Assembly: GCA_910585805.1 (NCBI GenBank)
Contig: CAJUFB010000001.1
Span: 1 to 64,000 of the forward strand
Length of the DNA: 64,000 nucleotides
Direction: 5' to 3'
Origin: an uncultured Acetatifactor sp.
GTDB taxonomy: Bacteria > Bacillota > Clostridia > Lachnospirales > Lachnospiraceae
Part shown: positions 36,319 to 45,619 of the stretch, one piece after another
Position numbering within the stretch: the stretch's first letter is position 1
Layout: every line of letters starts with the position of its first letter
Program-made: the position numbers and the translations under genes
The notes under the pieces: generated by a model
Database searches by the model: none
What the model was told of the DNA's origin: nothing
The model's input: only the letters and a program-made list of their open reading frames with translations

Positions 36319-37254
36319 TCACCCCAGCATTTCTCCCGGCTGCATCCTGACACCCAGCAGGAAATCATGCGCCGTCATCCGCTTCCTGCCCTCCAGCTGA
36401 AGCTCATAAATCCGCAGAGCGCCTTCGCCTGCCGCCACTGTCACGGAATTCTTATCCGTACACAGGATTTCGCCGGGCCTCCGCCCAAAGGTATTCACGG
36501 AAAAGACCGGCTCCGCCCTCCAGATTTTCAGCTTCTTCCCCTGATAGGAAGTATAAGCGCTGGGCCAGGGTGTCATGGCGCGTATCCTGCGCTCCAAAGC
36601 CGCCGCGCTCTGTGTAAGATCAAGCCGTCCCATCTCCTTGCCGATCAGCGGGGCATAAGAGCTTAAATCCTCCTGCTGCTTCTCCGGAATCAGTTTCCCC
36701 TGCTCCAAAAGCGCCAGGGCCTCCGTAATCGCCTGACCTCCCAGCACCGCCAGCTTATCGTGGAGTGTCTCGTAATCATCGTCATCCCGGATCAGAATTT
36801 CCTTCCGGTACAGAATATCGCCGGTGTCAATCCCCGCATCCATCTGCATAATGGTAATCCCCGTCTTCTTCTCCCCGTTCAGTATCACATGCTGAATGGG
36901 AGAAGCCCCCCTGTATCCGGGAAGCAGGGATGCATGGATATTCAGGCAGCCCCTGGGGGGAATATCCAGTATCTCCTGAGACAAAATCTGCCCGAATGCT
37001 GCCACAATGTAAATCTCGGCAGGATACTGCTTCAGTTCCTCCATCGCCTCCGCCTTTTTGATGCGGCGGGGCTGCAGAACCGGAATCCCGTGCTTCGCCG
37101 CGCAGACTTTCACCGGCGGCGGAAGAAGATTCCCGCTCCTGCCCTTCGCCTTATCCGGCTGGGTCACCGCAGCCACTACCTCATGCCCCGCGCTGATCAG
37201 AGCCTCCAGCGCTTCGGCGGCATATTCCGGAGTTCCCATAAACACAATCTTCAT
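36319..37254 (-). CDS. fmt: methionyl-tRNA formyltransferase
   Basis: Formylates initiator Met-tRNA using 10-formyl-THF. 311 residues. The folate-binding core shows MGTPEYAAEALEAL, then the catalytic NIHASLLPGYRGASPIQHVILNGEK and ITIMQMDAGIDTGDI. The C-terminal OB-like domain (from about 205) binds tRNA. It lies 15 bases after def, whose product removes the same formyl group later. GGAGG precedes the ATG. Confidence 0.96.
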   Translation of the reverse strand: MKIVFMGTPEYAAEALEALISAGHEVVAAVTQPDKAKGRSGNLLPPPVKVCAAKHGIPVLQPRRIKKAEAMEELKQYPAEIYIVAAFGQILSQEILDIPPRGCLNIHASLLPGYRGASPIQHVILNGEKKTGITIMQMDAGIDTGDILYRKEILIRDDDDYETLHDKLAVLGGQAITEALALLEQGKLIPEKQQEDLSSYAPLIGKEMGRLDLTQSAAALERRIRAMTPWPSAYTSYQGKKLKIWRAEPVFSVNTFGRRPGEILCTDKNSVTVAAGEGALRIYELQLEGRKRMTAHDFLLGVRMQPGEMLG

Positions 37255-37269
37255 CCAAAAACCTCCGTT

Positions 37270-37749
37270 TTATTCCTCTTCTTCCTCAGTGACGGCATCC
37301 TGCAGCGGTCCCTCTGCCTTTTCCACATAGAGCTGTCCCTCCAGATGGTCCAGTTCATGGCAGATGGCCCGGGCCAGAAGCTCCGTTCCCTCCAGCTCAA
37401 ATTCCTTCATATTTACATCCAGTGCTACCGCCTTGACATAATTCGGCCTGGTAACCTGGCCTGTTTTGCCCGGCACACTCAGACATGCCTCCTGCCCGGT
37501 CTGTTCGCCGCTGCTCTCCACGATCCTGGGATTGATCAGAATATGGGGATCCTCCCCAGTGGTATCGATCACTACGATCCGCTTCAGCACGCCCACCTGA
37601 GGCGCCGCCAGCCCCACGCCGTTTGCCTCATACATGGTGTCCAGCATATCCTCGATCAACTCTCTGATCCTGGGCGTCATCTCCGTCACCATCCTGCATT
37701 TCTTCCCAAGTACCTCTTCTCCTATTTCCCGAATATTCCTGATTGCCAT
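37270..37749 (-). CDS. def: peptide deformylase
   Basis: 159 residues, metal hydrolase removing formyl from nascent N-termini. All three motifs are intact: GVGLAAPQVG, EACLSVPG (metal cysteine) and HELDH (two metal histidines and the catalytic Glu). Followed closely by fmt. The C-terminal EEEEE tail is short and acidic. The 193-base gap to priA shows no clear element. Confidence 0.96.
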   Translation of the reverse strand: MAIRNIREIGEEVLGKKCRMVTEMTPRIRELIEDMLDTMYEANGVGLAAPQVGVLKRIVVIDTTGEDPHILINPRIVESSGEQTGQEACLSVPGKTGQVTRPNYVKAVALDVNMKEFELEGTELLARAICHELDHLEGQLYVEKAEGPLQDAVTEEEEE

Positions 37750-37942
37750 TTTCCCGTCCTCTTTCCCTGCTTATTCTGTCTTTTCCCGGTATAAACCGGC
37801 TTTTTCCGCTCACCCGTATCAAGTCCGGGTGAATGCGCTCCGTCTTTTTTGCTTTTCTTTAATTATGCTCAAGACCGCCGGGATTTACAAATCTGCCACG
37901 GCAGCCCTGAGCACTCCCCGGAAAAGCCCCGGGCCTCTCTCC

Positions 37943-40204
37943 CTACATGATATGTATCGGATTGAAATCAAACTGCACCGTCAGCTCTCCGGCCGGCGGC
38001 TGCCTGCGCAATTCCTCCTCCAGCATATCCTTTATCTCTACCAGTTTACCATATTTTGCGCTTTTCACATAGAATACAAATCTAAAAATATCATTAATTC
38101 TGCCGATGGTGGCCGGCGCCGGGCCGATGAGCTGCAGCGGAAGCATCTGCGCGCCTGTATTCTCCTGCGACTTTACATGCTTTTCTTTCACCTCACCCGC
38201 AAGCCTTCCGGCCATGGCGAAGCCCGCTTCCTCCGTCTTTGAGAAAACCTGCACCGCCAGCATATTGGAGACGGGAGGATAACCCACCATCTCGCGGTAA
38301 ATGATCTCTTCCCCGTAAAATCCCTCATAATTCTGATCTGCCGCATGTACCACCGCGTAATGCTCCGGCTGGTAGGTCTGAATCACCGCCTCCCCTGCAA
38401 GCTCTCCTCTTCCCGCGCGTCCCACAGCCTGAGCCAGCAGCTGGAAAGTTCTCTCCCCTGCGCGGTAATCGCTCACATTCAGAGACAGATCCGCCGCCAG
38501 TACGCCCACCAGAGTCACTTTGGGAAAATCATGTCCCTTTACGATCATCTGGGTACCGATAAGCACATCTGCCTCCCCGTTTGAAAAAGCGGATAAAATT
38601 TTCTCATAGCTGCCTTTGGTCCTTGTGGTATCCGCATCCATGCGCAATGTCCGCACGCCGGGAAGCAGCTGCCTCAGCCTTTCCTCCACCTGCTGAGTGC
38701 CGGCGCGGAAACCGCTGATATACCTGGAGCCGCACTGGGGGCATATTTTCGGCATTCCCTCCGTATGGCCGCAATAGTGACACATCAGCCGCCCGCCTGT
38801 ATGCTCCGAAAGGGACACATCACAATGTGGGCATTTCATCACATGGCCGCAGGACCGACAGGAAACAAAGCCGGCATATCCTCTCCGGTTCAGAAATAAA
38901 ATGCTCTGTTCTCCCCTGGAAAGCCGTTCTGTCAGCAGTTCCTGGAGTTTTCTGCTGAAAATGGATGTGTTTCCTTCCTTCAACTCCCGGCGCAGATCCA
39001 CCACATGTACCCGGGGCAGGCTTCCCGTAAGCCTTTCCTTCAGGAGGAACAGCTTATATTCCCCGCTTTCCGCCCGATAGTAGGCTTCCAGCGAAGGAGT
39101 GGCAGATCCCAGCATCACGCTGGCGCCATGGAGCCTTGCCACCTCCATGGCGGTCTCCCTGGCATGGTATTTGGGTGTGGATTCACTTTTATAGCTTCCC
39201 TCATGCTCCTCGTCCAGAATAATGATCCCCAGTTTTGGAAAGGGGGTAAACAGAGCGGAGCGGGGCCCTATGATCACATCGATCTCACCGTTTCTGGCCC
39301 GTTCGCACTGATCATATTTTTCCCCGGGAGACAGATTCGAATTCATGACACTGACCCTGTCCCCGAACATAGTGTAAAAGCGCAGCAATGTCTGGTATGT
39401 CAGGGCAATCTCCGGTATCAGCACGATACATTGCCTGCCCCGCTCCACCATCTCCTTTACAAGCTGCATATAGACAAAGGTCTTGCCGCTTCCTGTAATA
39501 CCGTGCAGCAGATAGACATCCGGCTTCCCCCCGTCGAAATCCTCCATAACCTCATCTACAATCCGCTTCTGCGCATGGCTGAGAAGCTTTTCCTGATCTG
39601 CCTTCTGCTCCAGTTTCACCGGATTGCGGAAAGACTGGCTCCGAAGGATCCTAATCACTCCCGCCTTCTCCAGGCTGCTGACGGTCTGGGGCGACACGCC
39701 CAGCCTGCCGGTCACCCACTCGTAAGGAATGGACTCCTGCTCCGCCAGCTCCCGCAGCAGCCTCTCCTTCGCAACCTGCCCGCGCCTTCCGCTCTCGCCC
39801 ATGAGAGAGATGATCTCCTCACGCCCCAGGAGTCTCTGAACCGTCCTGTGCTCTGCCTTTTTGACGGAACGTTTGGCGGGAAGCACCGCCTTCAGAGCCT
39901 GTATCATGGTGGATCCGTAGTTTTTCCGGATCCATCCGGCCAGTATGATCATTTTGTCTTCTATGCCTACACCGCTGTCCGCCACAGCTCTGACTTCTTT
40001 CATTCGGGCCGGATCATATTTACATATATCGCCCATGCCGATACAATAACCCTTCAGCAGCTTATTGCCGTTTCCGAAGGGAACCTCCACGCACATGCCC
40101 GTCTCCAACACATTCTTCAGCCTGTCGGGCACTCGGTACTGAAAAGGTTTATCCAGTTTTTCATGAGAAATATCTACGATTATGTCTGCATAAAGTTCAC
40201 TCAT
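37943..40204 (-). CDS. priA: primosomal replication restart helicase PriA
   Basis: 753 residues from ATG 40204, with GGAGG five bases upstream; a frame to 40366 runs through repeat DNA. An N-terminal 3'-DNA-binding domain (SELYADIIVDI) precedes the superfamily 2 helicase: HGITGSGKTFVYM, ILDEEHEGSYK, RRGYAGFVSC. Eight cysteines in four CxxC pairs (CRSCGHVMKCPHCDV; CHYCG; CPQCG) bind two zinc ions. It reloads replisomes at stalled forks. First gene of the priA-def-fmt-rsmB run. Confidence 0.95.
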   Translation of the reverse strand: MSELYADIIVDISHEKLDKPFQYRVPDRLKNVLETGMCVEVPFGNGNKLLKGYCIGMGDICKYDPARMKEVRAVADSGVGIEDKMIILAGWIRKNYGSTMIQALKAVLPAKRSVKKAEHRTVQRLLGREEIISLMGESGRRGQVAKERLLRELAEQESIPYEWVTGRLGVSPQTVSSLEKAGVIRILRSQSFRNPVKLEQKADQEKLLSHAQKRIVDEVMEDFDGGKPDVYLLHGITGSGKTFVYMQLVKEMVERGRQCIVLIPEIALTYQTLLRFYTMFGDRVSVMNSNLSPGEKYDQCERARNGEIDVIIGPRSALFTPFPKLGIIILDEEHEGSYKSESTPKYHARETAMEVARLHGASVMLGSATPSLEAYYRAESGEYKLFLLKERLTGSLPRVHVVDLRRELKEGNTSIFSRKLQELLTERLSRGEQSILFLNRRGYAGFVSCRSCGHVMKCPHCDVSLSEHTGGRLMCHYCGHTEGMPKICPQCGSRYISGFRAGTQQVEERLRQLLPGVRTLRMDADTTRTKGSYEKILSAFSNGEADVLIGTQMIVKGHDFPKVTLVGVLAADLSLNVSDYRAGERTFQLLAQAVGRAGRGELAGEAVIQTYQPEHYAVVHAADQNYEGFYGEEIIYREMVGYPPVSNMLAVQVFSKTEEAGFAMAGRLAGEVKEKHVKSQENTGAQMLPLQLIGPAPATIGRINDIFRFVFYVKSAKYGKLVEIKDMLEEELRRQPPAGELTVQFDFNPIHIM

Positions 40205-40344
40205 CCTTTTCCTCCAGGTCCTGACAGTTCCTTCCGCGCATGGCTTGAGGGACTGTCCGAATTTATACTCAGGGAAGTGCCGGCAGATAACCCATACAGG
40301 TTCACGGCAGTTTCCCGGGATTTCCAGCCTTACCCTGAACAGAT

Positions 40345-40519
40345 CCTGTCCGTTATCTTCCGACAATTTCCAAGATCACTGTCACAACAGTGACTTTGTT
40401 ATCACTCATGACTGTAAATCATACTCACGTCCGGAACCATTTGTCAACCGAAACGTATAACCGGTGAGCGCTTCAGCGATCCGGAACAAAAACGGTAAAT
40501 GCATGCGCTCACGAGTATC
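40345..40519. repeat. composite of several interspersed repeat modules
   Basis: The 469-base gap between murE and priA contains, in order: TTCCGACAATT (40359-40369), the palindrome TCACTGTC..CAGTGACTTTGTTAT (40376-40402), ACTGTAAATCAT (40411-40422), then an element starting ATACTCACG (40421) and ending CACGAGTAT (to 40517) with internal inverted GTGAGCGC/GCGCTCAC (40464-40471 and 40504-40511). Each module has diverged copies elsewhere in the window. The remaining 40520-40673 has no convincing gene; the 77-residue frame at 40525 lacks a ribosome site. Confidence 0.7.
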
Positions 40520-40673
40520 ATTCAATGCAGTATAAATTCCCCAATTATGCAAACGTATCTCTGATGGAACTTTTTAAACCGGATTCCAAACCGGATTCTC
40601 TGAACAAACGCCTGAAACATTTTCTTTCCATGCAAAAAAATCCCCAGGCAGCAGTGTCAGCCCGCTTCCGATA

Positions 40674-42152
40674 TCATATATGGGCAAGTCCGGAATCCAG
40701 AAGCTCCTGTATGATCACCCGCTCATCCATCGGATATTTCACCCCTTTGATCTCCTGATAGTCCTCATGTCCCTTTCCTGCCAGAACGATCAGATCCCCT
40801 TTCCGGGCATTGGAGATGACATAGGCGATGGCTTCCCTTCTGTCACAGATCTCCACATATTCCCCGTCGGTCCTGTCGATCCCTTCGCGGATATCCGCAA
40901 TGATATCCTGCGGCTCTTCGAAGCGCGGATTGTCAGAAGTAATGACCGTAAAATCCGCCAGCCTGCCGCTCACCTCTCCCATTTCGTAACGGCGCTGCCT
41001 GGAGCGGTTGCCGCCACAGCCAAACATGCACACCAGTCTTCCGGGACGGTATTCTCTCAGAGTCGAAAGCAGACTTTCCAGAGCCATGGCATTATGGGCA
41101 TAATCGATCAGAAGCGTAAACTGGTCGGAGATCCTGACCTTCTCTATACGCCCCTTTACATGCGCATCCTTCAATGCCTTCCGGATGTCCGCAATACCGA
41201 CCCGAAAATGACGGCATATGGCAATTGCGCAGAGGGCATTATATACGCTGAAACGGCCGGGAGCAGGCATGTGGGCATCAAAATCCATCAGGCCCGATAC
41301 ATGAAAATCCACCCCAAGCTCACCCGGCTTCTGAACCAGCTCCAGAGCTTCGGCCCTGAGCATGCAGCCCGCCCCTGTGCCGTAAGTCTCCACTTCGCAG
41401 GTGTGCCCCTCCAGAAGCTTTTCTGTATGGGCATCGTCGCCGTTCACGATACCTGTGCGGCACTGCCGGAACAAAAGTCCCTTACATGCCATATACTCTT
41501 CAAAACTGGCATGTTCATTCTCTCCGATATGATCCGGCTCCAGATTGGTAAAGATGCCGAAATCAAACACAAAGCCCTGTGTCCGGTGAAGCTTCAGGGC
41601 CTGGGAGGATACCTCCATCACCACCGCATCCAGCCCGGCTTCCGCCATTCTGGCAAAGTCCTCCTGCAGCAGATAAGACTCGGGTGTGGTATTTTCCGCA
41701 TGGAGATGCTCCTCCCCTATGATGGTCTCGATGGTTCCGATCAGCCCCGCTTTAAGCCCGGCATTCTCCAGAATAGACTTCACAAGATAGGTGGTGGTGG
41801 TCTTGCCCTTTGTACCGGTGATGCCGATCACACATAGTTTCTCAGCCGGATGGCCGAACCATGCCGCCGAGATAAAAGCCAGGGCATATCTGGTATCCTC
41901 CACCCGGATCACCGTTATATCTTTTCCTTTCACTGTCTCCACCGGCTTAGACACCACCAGTACACCGGCGCCTTTCTCCGCCATCTCCGCCGCATATCCA
42001 TGACCGTCAGACTTCGCTCCCTCAATGCATACAAAGAGGCATCCCGGCACTACCTCTTTTCTGGAATCGTAAATAACCGCGGATACCTCTGCATCGACAG
42101 TCCCCTGTATGCATTCAAAACTGATGTTCTCCAGCAAATCAAGTAATCTCAT
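40674..42152 (-). CDS. murE: UDP-N-acetylmuramoyl-tripeptide synthetase (meso-DAP adding)
   Basis: Adds the third residue to the peptidoglycan stem. 492 residues from ATG 42152 (MRLLDLLENI), with AGGAAGGG upstream; a start at 42182 is less likely. The ATP loop is GITGTKGKTTTTYLV. The specificity motif reads DNPR (SDNPRFEEP), which in this family indicates meso-diaminopimelate. It lies about 14 kb from the dcw cluster, next to the GH3 gene, instead of inside the cluster. Confidence 0.94.
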   Translation of the reverse strand: MRLLDLLENISFECIQGTVDAEVSAVIYDSRKEVVPGCLFVCIEGAKSDGHGYAAEMAEKGAGVLVVSKPVETVKGKDITVIRVEDTRYALAFISAAWFGHPAEKLCVIGITGTKGKTTTTYLVKSILENAGLKAGLIGTIETIIGEEHLHAENTTPESYLLQEDFARMAEAGLDAVVMEVSSQALKLHRTQGFVFDFGIFTNLEPDHIGENEHASFEEYMACKGLLFRQCRTGIVNGDDAHTEKLLEGHTCEVETYGTGAGCMLRAEALELVQKPGELGVDFHVSGLMDFDAHMPAPGRFSVYNALCAIAICRHFRVGIADIRKALKDAHVKGRIEKVRISDQFTLLIDYAHNAMALESLLSTLREYRPGRLVCMFGCGGNRSRQRRYEMGEVSGRLADFTVITSDNPRFEEPQDIIADIREGIDRTDGEYVEICDRREAIAYVISNARKGDLIVLAGKGHEDYQEIKGVKYPMDERVIIQELLDSGLAHI

Positions 42153-42261
42153 AAATATCCCTTCCTGCCCCTTAACGGACATTCGCCTGCGCGACTGTCC
42201 ATATTCTTTTTCTATTCTACTCTAATTTGCCCTTTTGTACCACCCCTAATTTCAAAAAGTG

Positions 42262-42302
42262 GCCAAAAGAAAAGCGGAAGGCCCGGCTCTCCCGCTCTTT
42301 TG
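42262..42302 (-). terminator. probable terminator after the GH3 gene
   Basis: On the minus strand AAAAGAGCGG can pair with CCGCTTTT around a GC-rich loop, followed by CTTTT. It lies about 40 bases past the GH3 stop and before murE. Confidence 0.45.
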
Positions 42303-42340
42303 TCCCCATATGCACTGCCGGCTCCCCGGACATATTTTAC

Positions 42341-43714
42341 TCACTGTTCGATCATATCCGCATACTTGATCCTGTAAATCCGCCTCAGCGAATCGTCTAT
42401 CCGCTCCTCCGAGATATTTCCGTCCGCTACGGCCTGGAGGACCCCGTTGTAAGCCTTCTCGAAATCCTCCGGCATCAGCAGCATATCGCACCCCGCCAGG
42501 ACAGCCATGATAGCTGCCTCATCCGCGCCGTAATATTCGGATATGGCGGACATGCTCAGCGCATCCGTGATGATGACGCCGTCATAGCCCATCTCTTCCC
42601 GCAGGATATCCGTCACCAGATGCCGGGAAAAAATACAGGGCTCATTGTCTCCGGTCAAAGCCGGGGCCGCCATATGTCCCACCATGACCATCTCTGCCCC
42701 CGCATCTATCCCTGCCTGAAATACGGCCAGTTCCTCCGCCCTGAACTGCTCTTCCGTCCTGTCGGAGGATGACATTCCGTCATGGGGATCCTGCACGGAA
42801 CTGCCGATTCCCGGAAAATGCTTCAGGCATGCCGTCACATTCTGTTCCTCCAGCCCCCGTACCATGGCTGCCACAAATCCCGATGCCGTTCCGGCTTCAG
42901 AACCATAGGCACGTCCTTCCATGATACTGTTTTCCACATTGGCCAGATCCGCCACCGGCGCAAAATCCACATTAAATCCCAGATCCGCCAGCGCGCTTCC
43001 GATGGCGGATCCTGCATTGTACGCATTCTGCGTATCTCCAGTGGCCCCAATGTCTTCCGCGGCGTCCACCGCGGGGCCGATCCCTGCCCCGGCTATCCTT
43101 GCCACAGTGCCGCCCTCTTCATCCACCCCCAGAAAGACAGGATAATTTGCATACTGCTTCGTATTTTCCAGCATATCCTTCAGCTGCTGTTCCGACTGAA
43201 GATTCTGCGCAAAATAAACCAGCCCGCCTACCGCATACTGCGCCAGCGCATCCCTGGTCCCCTCTCCCGCCTGCACCGCGGCAGAAACCCCGGTGATCGC
43301 CTCCGGGGTCACAAAAAAAAGCCCTGCCACCTTATCCTCCAGCGGCATTGCCTCGATCCCGGCATCGACGATCTCATCAAGACGCTCCTGAGGCGTGGGC
43401 TCCGTTGCCTCGGGAGAAGGCTCCGGCGTGACTATATATTTGTCTTCATCCGCCAGAAACTCCTCTATCATATCCTGCTTCTCCTGCCGGGCGTCCGACG
43501 GCGTGTCCGGCTGGTCTTCCTCCTGCCGGCTCTGCTGTGCCTCCTGCTGCCCTGCCGTCCTGCGTCCCTTCAAAAGGCTGTTTACTCCGAATACGATCCC
43601 TGCTGCCAGAGCCAAAATCAGTATCCCCATCACCGTATAGGCAATAACCTGGTTCCTGACCCTCCTCTTTTTTCTGGCTTCCCTCTTTCTCTGCTGCTCA
43701 TTCCCGCTCTTCAT
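42341..43714 (-). CDS. membrane-anchored glycoside hydrolase family 3 (NagZ-like)
   Basis: 457 residues from ATG 43714, with GGGAGAGG upstream; a longer frame to 43855 crosses a repeat. A very basic N-terminus and one membrane helix (about 24-46) are followed by a Gln/Glu/Asp/Pro-rich linker and a single TIM-barrel GH3 domain. Motifs: VDEEGGTVARI, KHFPGIGSS and HDGMS (catalytic His/Asp of the NagZ type), VIITDALSMSAI (nucleophile Asp). It probably removes GlcNAc from muropeptides outside the membrane in wall recycling. murE lies next to it. Confidence 0.88.
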   Translation of the reverse strand: MKSGNEQQRKREARKKRRVRNQVIAYTVMGILILALAAGIVFGVNSLLKGRRTAGQQEAQQSRQEEDQPDTPSDARQEKQDMIEEFLADEDKYIVTPEPSPEATEPTPQERLDEIVDAGIEAMPLEDKVAGLFFVTPEAITGVSAAVQAGEGTRDALAQYAVGGLVYFAQNLQSEQQLKDMLENTKQYANYPVFLGVDEEGGTVARIAGAGIGPAVDAAEDIGATGDTQNAYNAGSAIGSALADLGFNVDFAPVADLANVENSIMEGRAYGSEAGTASGFVAAMVRGLEEQNVTACLKHFPGIGSSVQDPHDGMSSSDRTEEQFRAEELAVFQAGIDAGAEMVMVGHMAAPALTGDNEPCIFSRHLVTDILREEMGYDGVIITDALSMSAISEYYGADEAAIMAVLAGCDMLLMPEDFEKAYNGVLQAVADGNISEERIDDSLRRIYRIKYADMIEQ

Positions 43715-43834
43715 ATGTATCCTCTCCCAATTCAGGAACTGTCTGGAAATAAATATGCGCTTTCGGGAGTGAAACACCAGTATATATGCGCCTTCCCGTG
43801 TGGTATCCTGCAAATTTATTTCGTGATTCTTCCT

Positions 43835-43877
43835 TATACTCGCGGCCGAAAACATTTGTCAACGTATCTGTATAACG
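43835..43877. repeat. interspersed repeat, copy B
   Basis: A 43-45 base stretch starting TATACTCGCGGCCGAAAACA and ending TGTATAACGG matches 58317-58361 at about 80%, most differences being G/A or C/T changes, and 40421-40464 somewhat less. It lies just upstream of the GH3 start within a 442-base gap (43715-44156). Confidence 0.65.
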
Positions 43878-43954
43878 GAGTGATCGCCTGTGCAATGCGG
43901 GACGAACAGCTGCAGTATATGTCCCGCAGCCCCCGACATTTTCCCACAAAACAA

Positions 43955-43982
43955 CAGGAAATGGACTTGCATCCATTTCCTG
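43955..43982 (-). terminator. probable terminator after the aspartokinase gene
   Basis: CAGGAAATGG and CCATTTCCTG form a perfect ten-pair stem with an eight-base loop; on the minus strand TTGTTTTG follows. It lies about 175 bases past the aspartokinase stop. Apart from this and repeat B, the gap 43715-44156 shows no gene. Confidence 0.6.
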
Positions 43983-44156
43983 GTCTTTCCTCCACTTCAT
44001 CCTGAAGTATATCTTCTCTTTTGCAGATAAATAAGCATTTGCACTCTGTTTCTTTTGTACATCAATGAAGGATGATGACTCTATTATATTGCCCATTTTT
44101 TTCTCTGTCAACACAGAATGACGCATTTCCAGATATTTCTACATATCTGACAATTT

Positions 44157-45476
44157 TTAAATGTTTGTCAGAACAAATATATCATAAATTGCCTTGATCG
44201 CAGTCTCGAAATCATCATTTGCCACGCCGATGATGATGTTCAGCTCCGAAGAACCCTGGTCAATCATTTTCACGTTCACATTCACATGGGCCAACGCGGA
44301 AAAAATCCTTCCCGCCGTTCCTCTTGTGGATTTCATTCCTCTTCCCACTACGGCAATCAGAGCCAGATCCGCCTCGATCTCAATGGAATCCGGCTTCGCC
44401 ACTCTGTAAAGACATGCCGCAACCTTCTGTTCCTTATGCATGAATTCATCCTGATGCACAAATACGGTCAGCGTGTCGATACCGGACGGAATATGCTCGA
44501 AGGAAATTCCGTTCTCCTCAAAGGCCTCCAGAACCTTCCTTCCAAATCCGATCTCGCTGTTCATCTTCGCCTTCTCGATATTGACACAGCAGAATCCCTT
44601 TTTCCCCGCAATCCCGGTGATGACATATTTTGATTTCTGACAGGTACTGCCCACGATCCAGGTGCCATTGTCCTCCGGCGCATTGGTATTGCGTATGTTG
44701 ATGGGAATATTCTCCTGGCGCACGGGAAAGATCGAATCCTCATGCAGCACCCCTGCCCCCATGTAGGAAAGCTCTCTCAATTCCCTGTATGTGATCACGT
44801 CAATCCTTCTGGGATTCTTTATGATCCCAGGATCCGCCACAAGGAAACCGGACACATCCGTCCAGTTCTCATATACATCCGCCTGAGCAGCTTTCGCCAC
44901 AATGGACCCGGTAATGTCGGAACCGCCCCTGGAAAATGTCTTCACGCTCCCGTCCGGCATTGCGCCGTAAAAGCCCGGGATAACCGCGTGTTCGCACTGG
45001 GCAAGTCTGGATGAGAGCAGTTTGTTCGTCCTCTCCTGGTCAAATTCTCCTTCCGCGTCAAAACAAACCACTTCGGCCGCGTCGATAAAATCAAACCCAA
45101 GATAATCCGCAAGAATGATCCCGTTTAAGTACTCGCCTCTGGAAGCCGCATAATTGCTGCCCGCTTTCTCATTGAAATTCTTCCTGATAACTTCAAACTC
45201 CCCGTCCAGTTTTAAGTCCAGCCCCAATCCCTCAATGATCTCCTCATACCTGGCCTCGACAGCGGCAATGGCTTTCTCAAAATCCTTCCCCGCCTCCGCC
45301 ATATCGTAACAGGCATAGAGCATATCCGTCACCTTTGTATCTTCCTTATAACGCTTGCCGGGCGCGGAAGGCACCACATATCTCCTCTCCTTATCGCCGT
45401 GGACGATATCAGCCACCTTCCTGAACTGCTCCGCGCTTGCCAGCGAACTTCCTCCGAATTTCACTACCTTAGACAT
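44157..45476 (-). CDS. aspartate kinase
   Basis: Phosphorylates aspartate, the entry to lysine, threonine and methionine synthesis. 439 residues from the ATG at 45476 (MSKVVKFGGSSLAS), with GAGGA nine bases upstream; GTG/ATG codons just before are alternatives. The kinase part shows KFGGSS, SRGEYLNGI and GFYGAMPDGSVKTFSRGGSD. Two C-terminal ACT domains (TVFVHQDEF; LALIAVVGRGM, NVNVKMIDQGSSELNIIIGV) suggest feedback control. It follows hom on the same strand, fitting threonine supply. Confidence 0.94.
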   Translation of the reverse strand: MSKVVKFGGSSLASAEQFRKVADIVHGDKERRYVVPSAPGKRYKEDTKVTDMLYACYDMAEAGKDFEKAIAAVEARYEEIIEGLGLDLKLDGEFEVIRKNFNEKAGSNYAASRGEYLNGIILADYLGFDFIDAAEVVCFDAEGEFDQERTNKLLSSRLAQCEHAVIPGFYGAMPDGSVKTFSRGGSDITGSIVAKAAQADVYENWTDVSGFLVADPGIIKNPRRIDVITYRELRELSYMGAGVLHEDSIFPVRQENIPINIRNTNAPEDNGTWIVGSTCQKSKYVITGIAGKKGFCCVNIEKAKMNSEIGFGRKVLEAFEENGISFEHIPSGIDTLTVFVHQDEFMHKEQKVAACLYRVAKPDSIEIEADLALIAVVGRGMKSTRGTAGRIFSALAHVNVNVKMIDQGSSELNIIIGVANDDFETAIKAIYDIFVLTNI

Positions 45477-45619
45477 TCTCATCACTCCTCACAGGACTTA
45501 TTCTTCTCATTCTCTTCCGTAACCTTCCGCGTTCTGCTTCTCCCTGTCAGATCCCTCTCCCGTACTTTCAGGCGCCGCCGGAATATAACCGATGCCGTTT
45601 GTTCGGAAAACCCCTCTTC

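Noticed and set aside
39005..40393. 462-residue plus-strand frame opposite priA
   Set aside because: Entirely antisense to a well-supported gene, without any family resemblance.
43698..44126. 142-residue minus-strand frame upstream of the GH3 gene
   Set aside because: Covers a terminator hairpin and repeat B and has no recognisable protein features.
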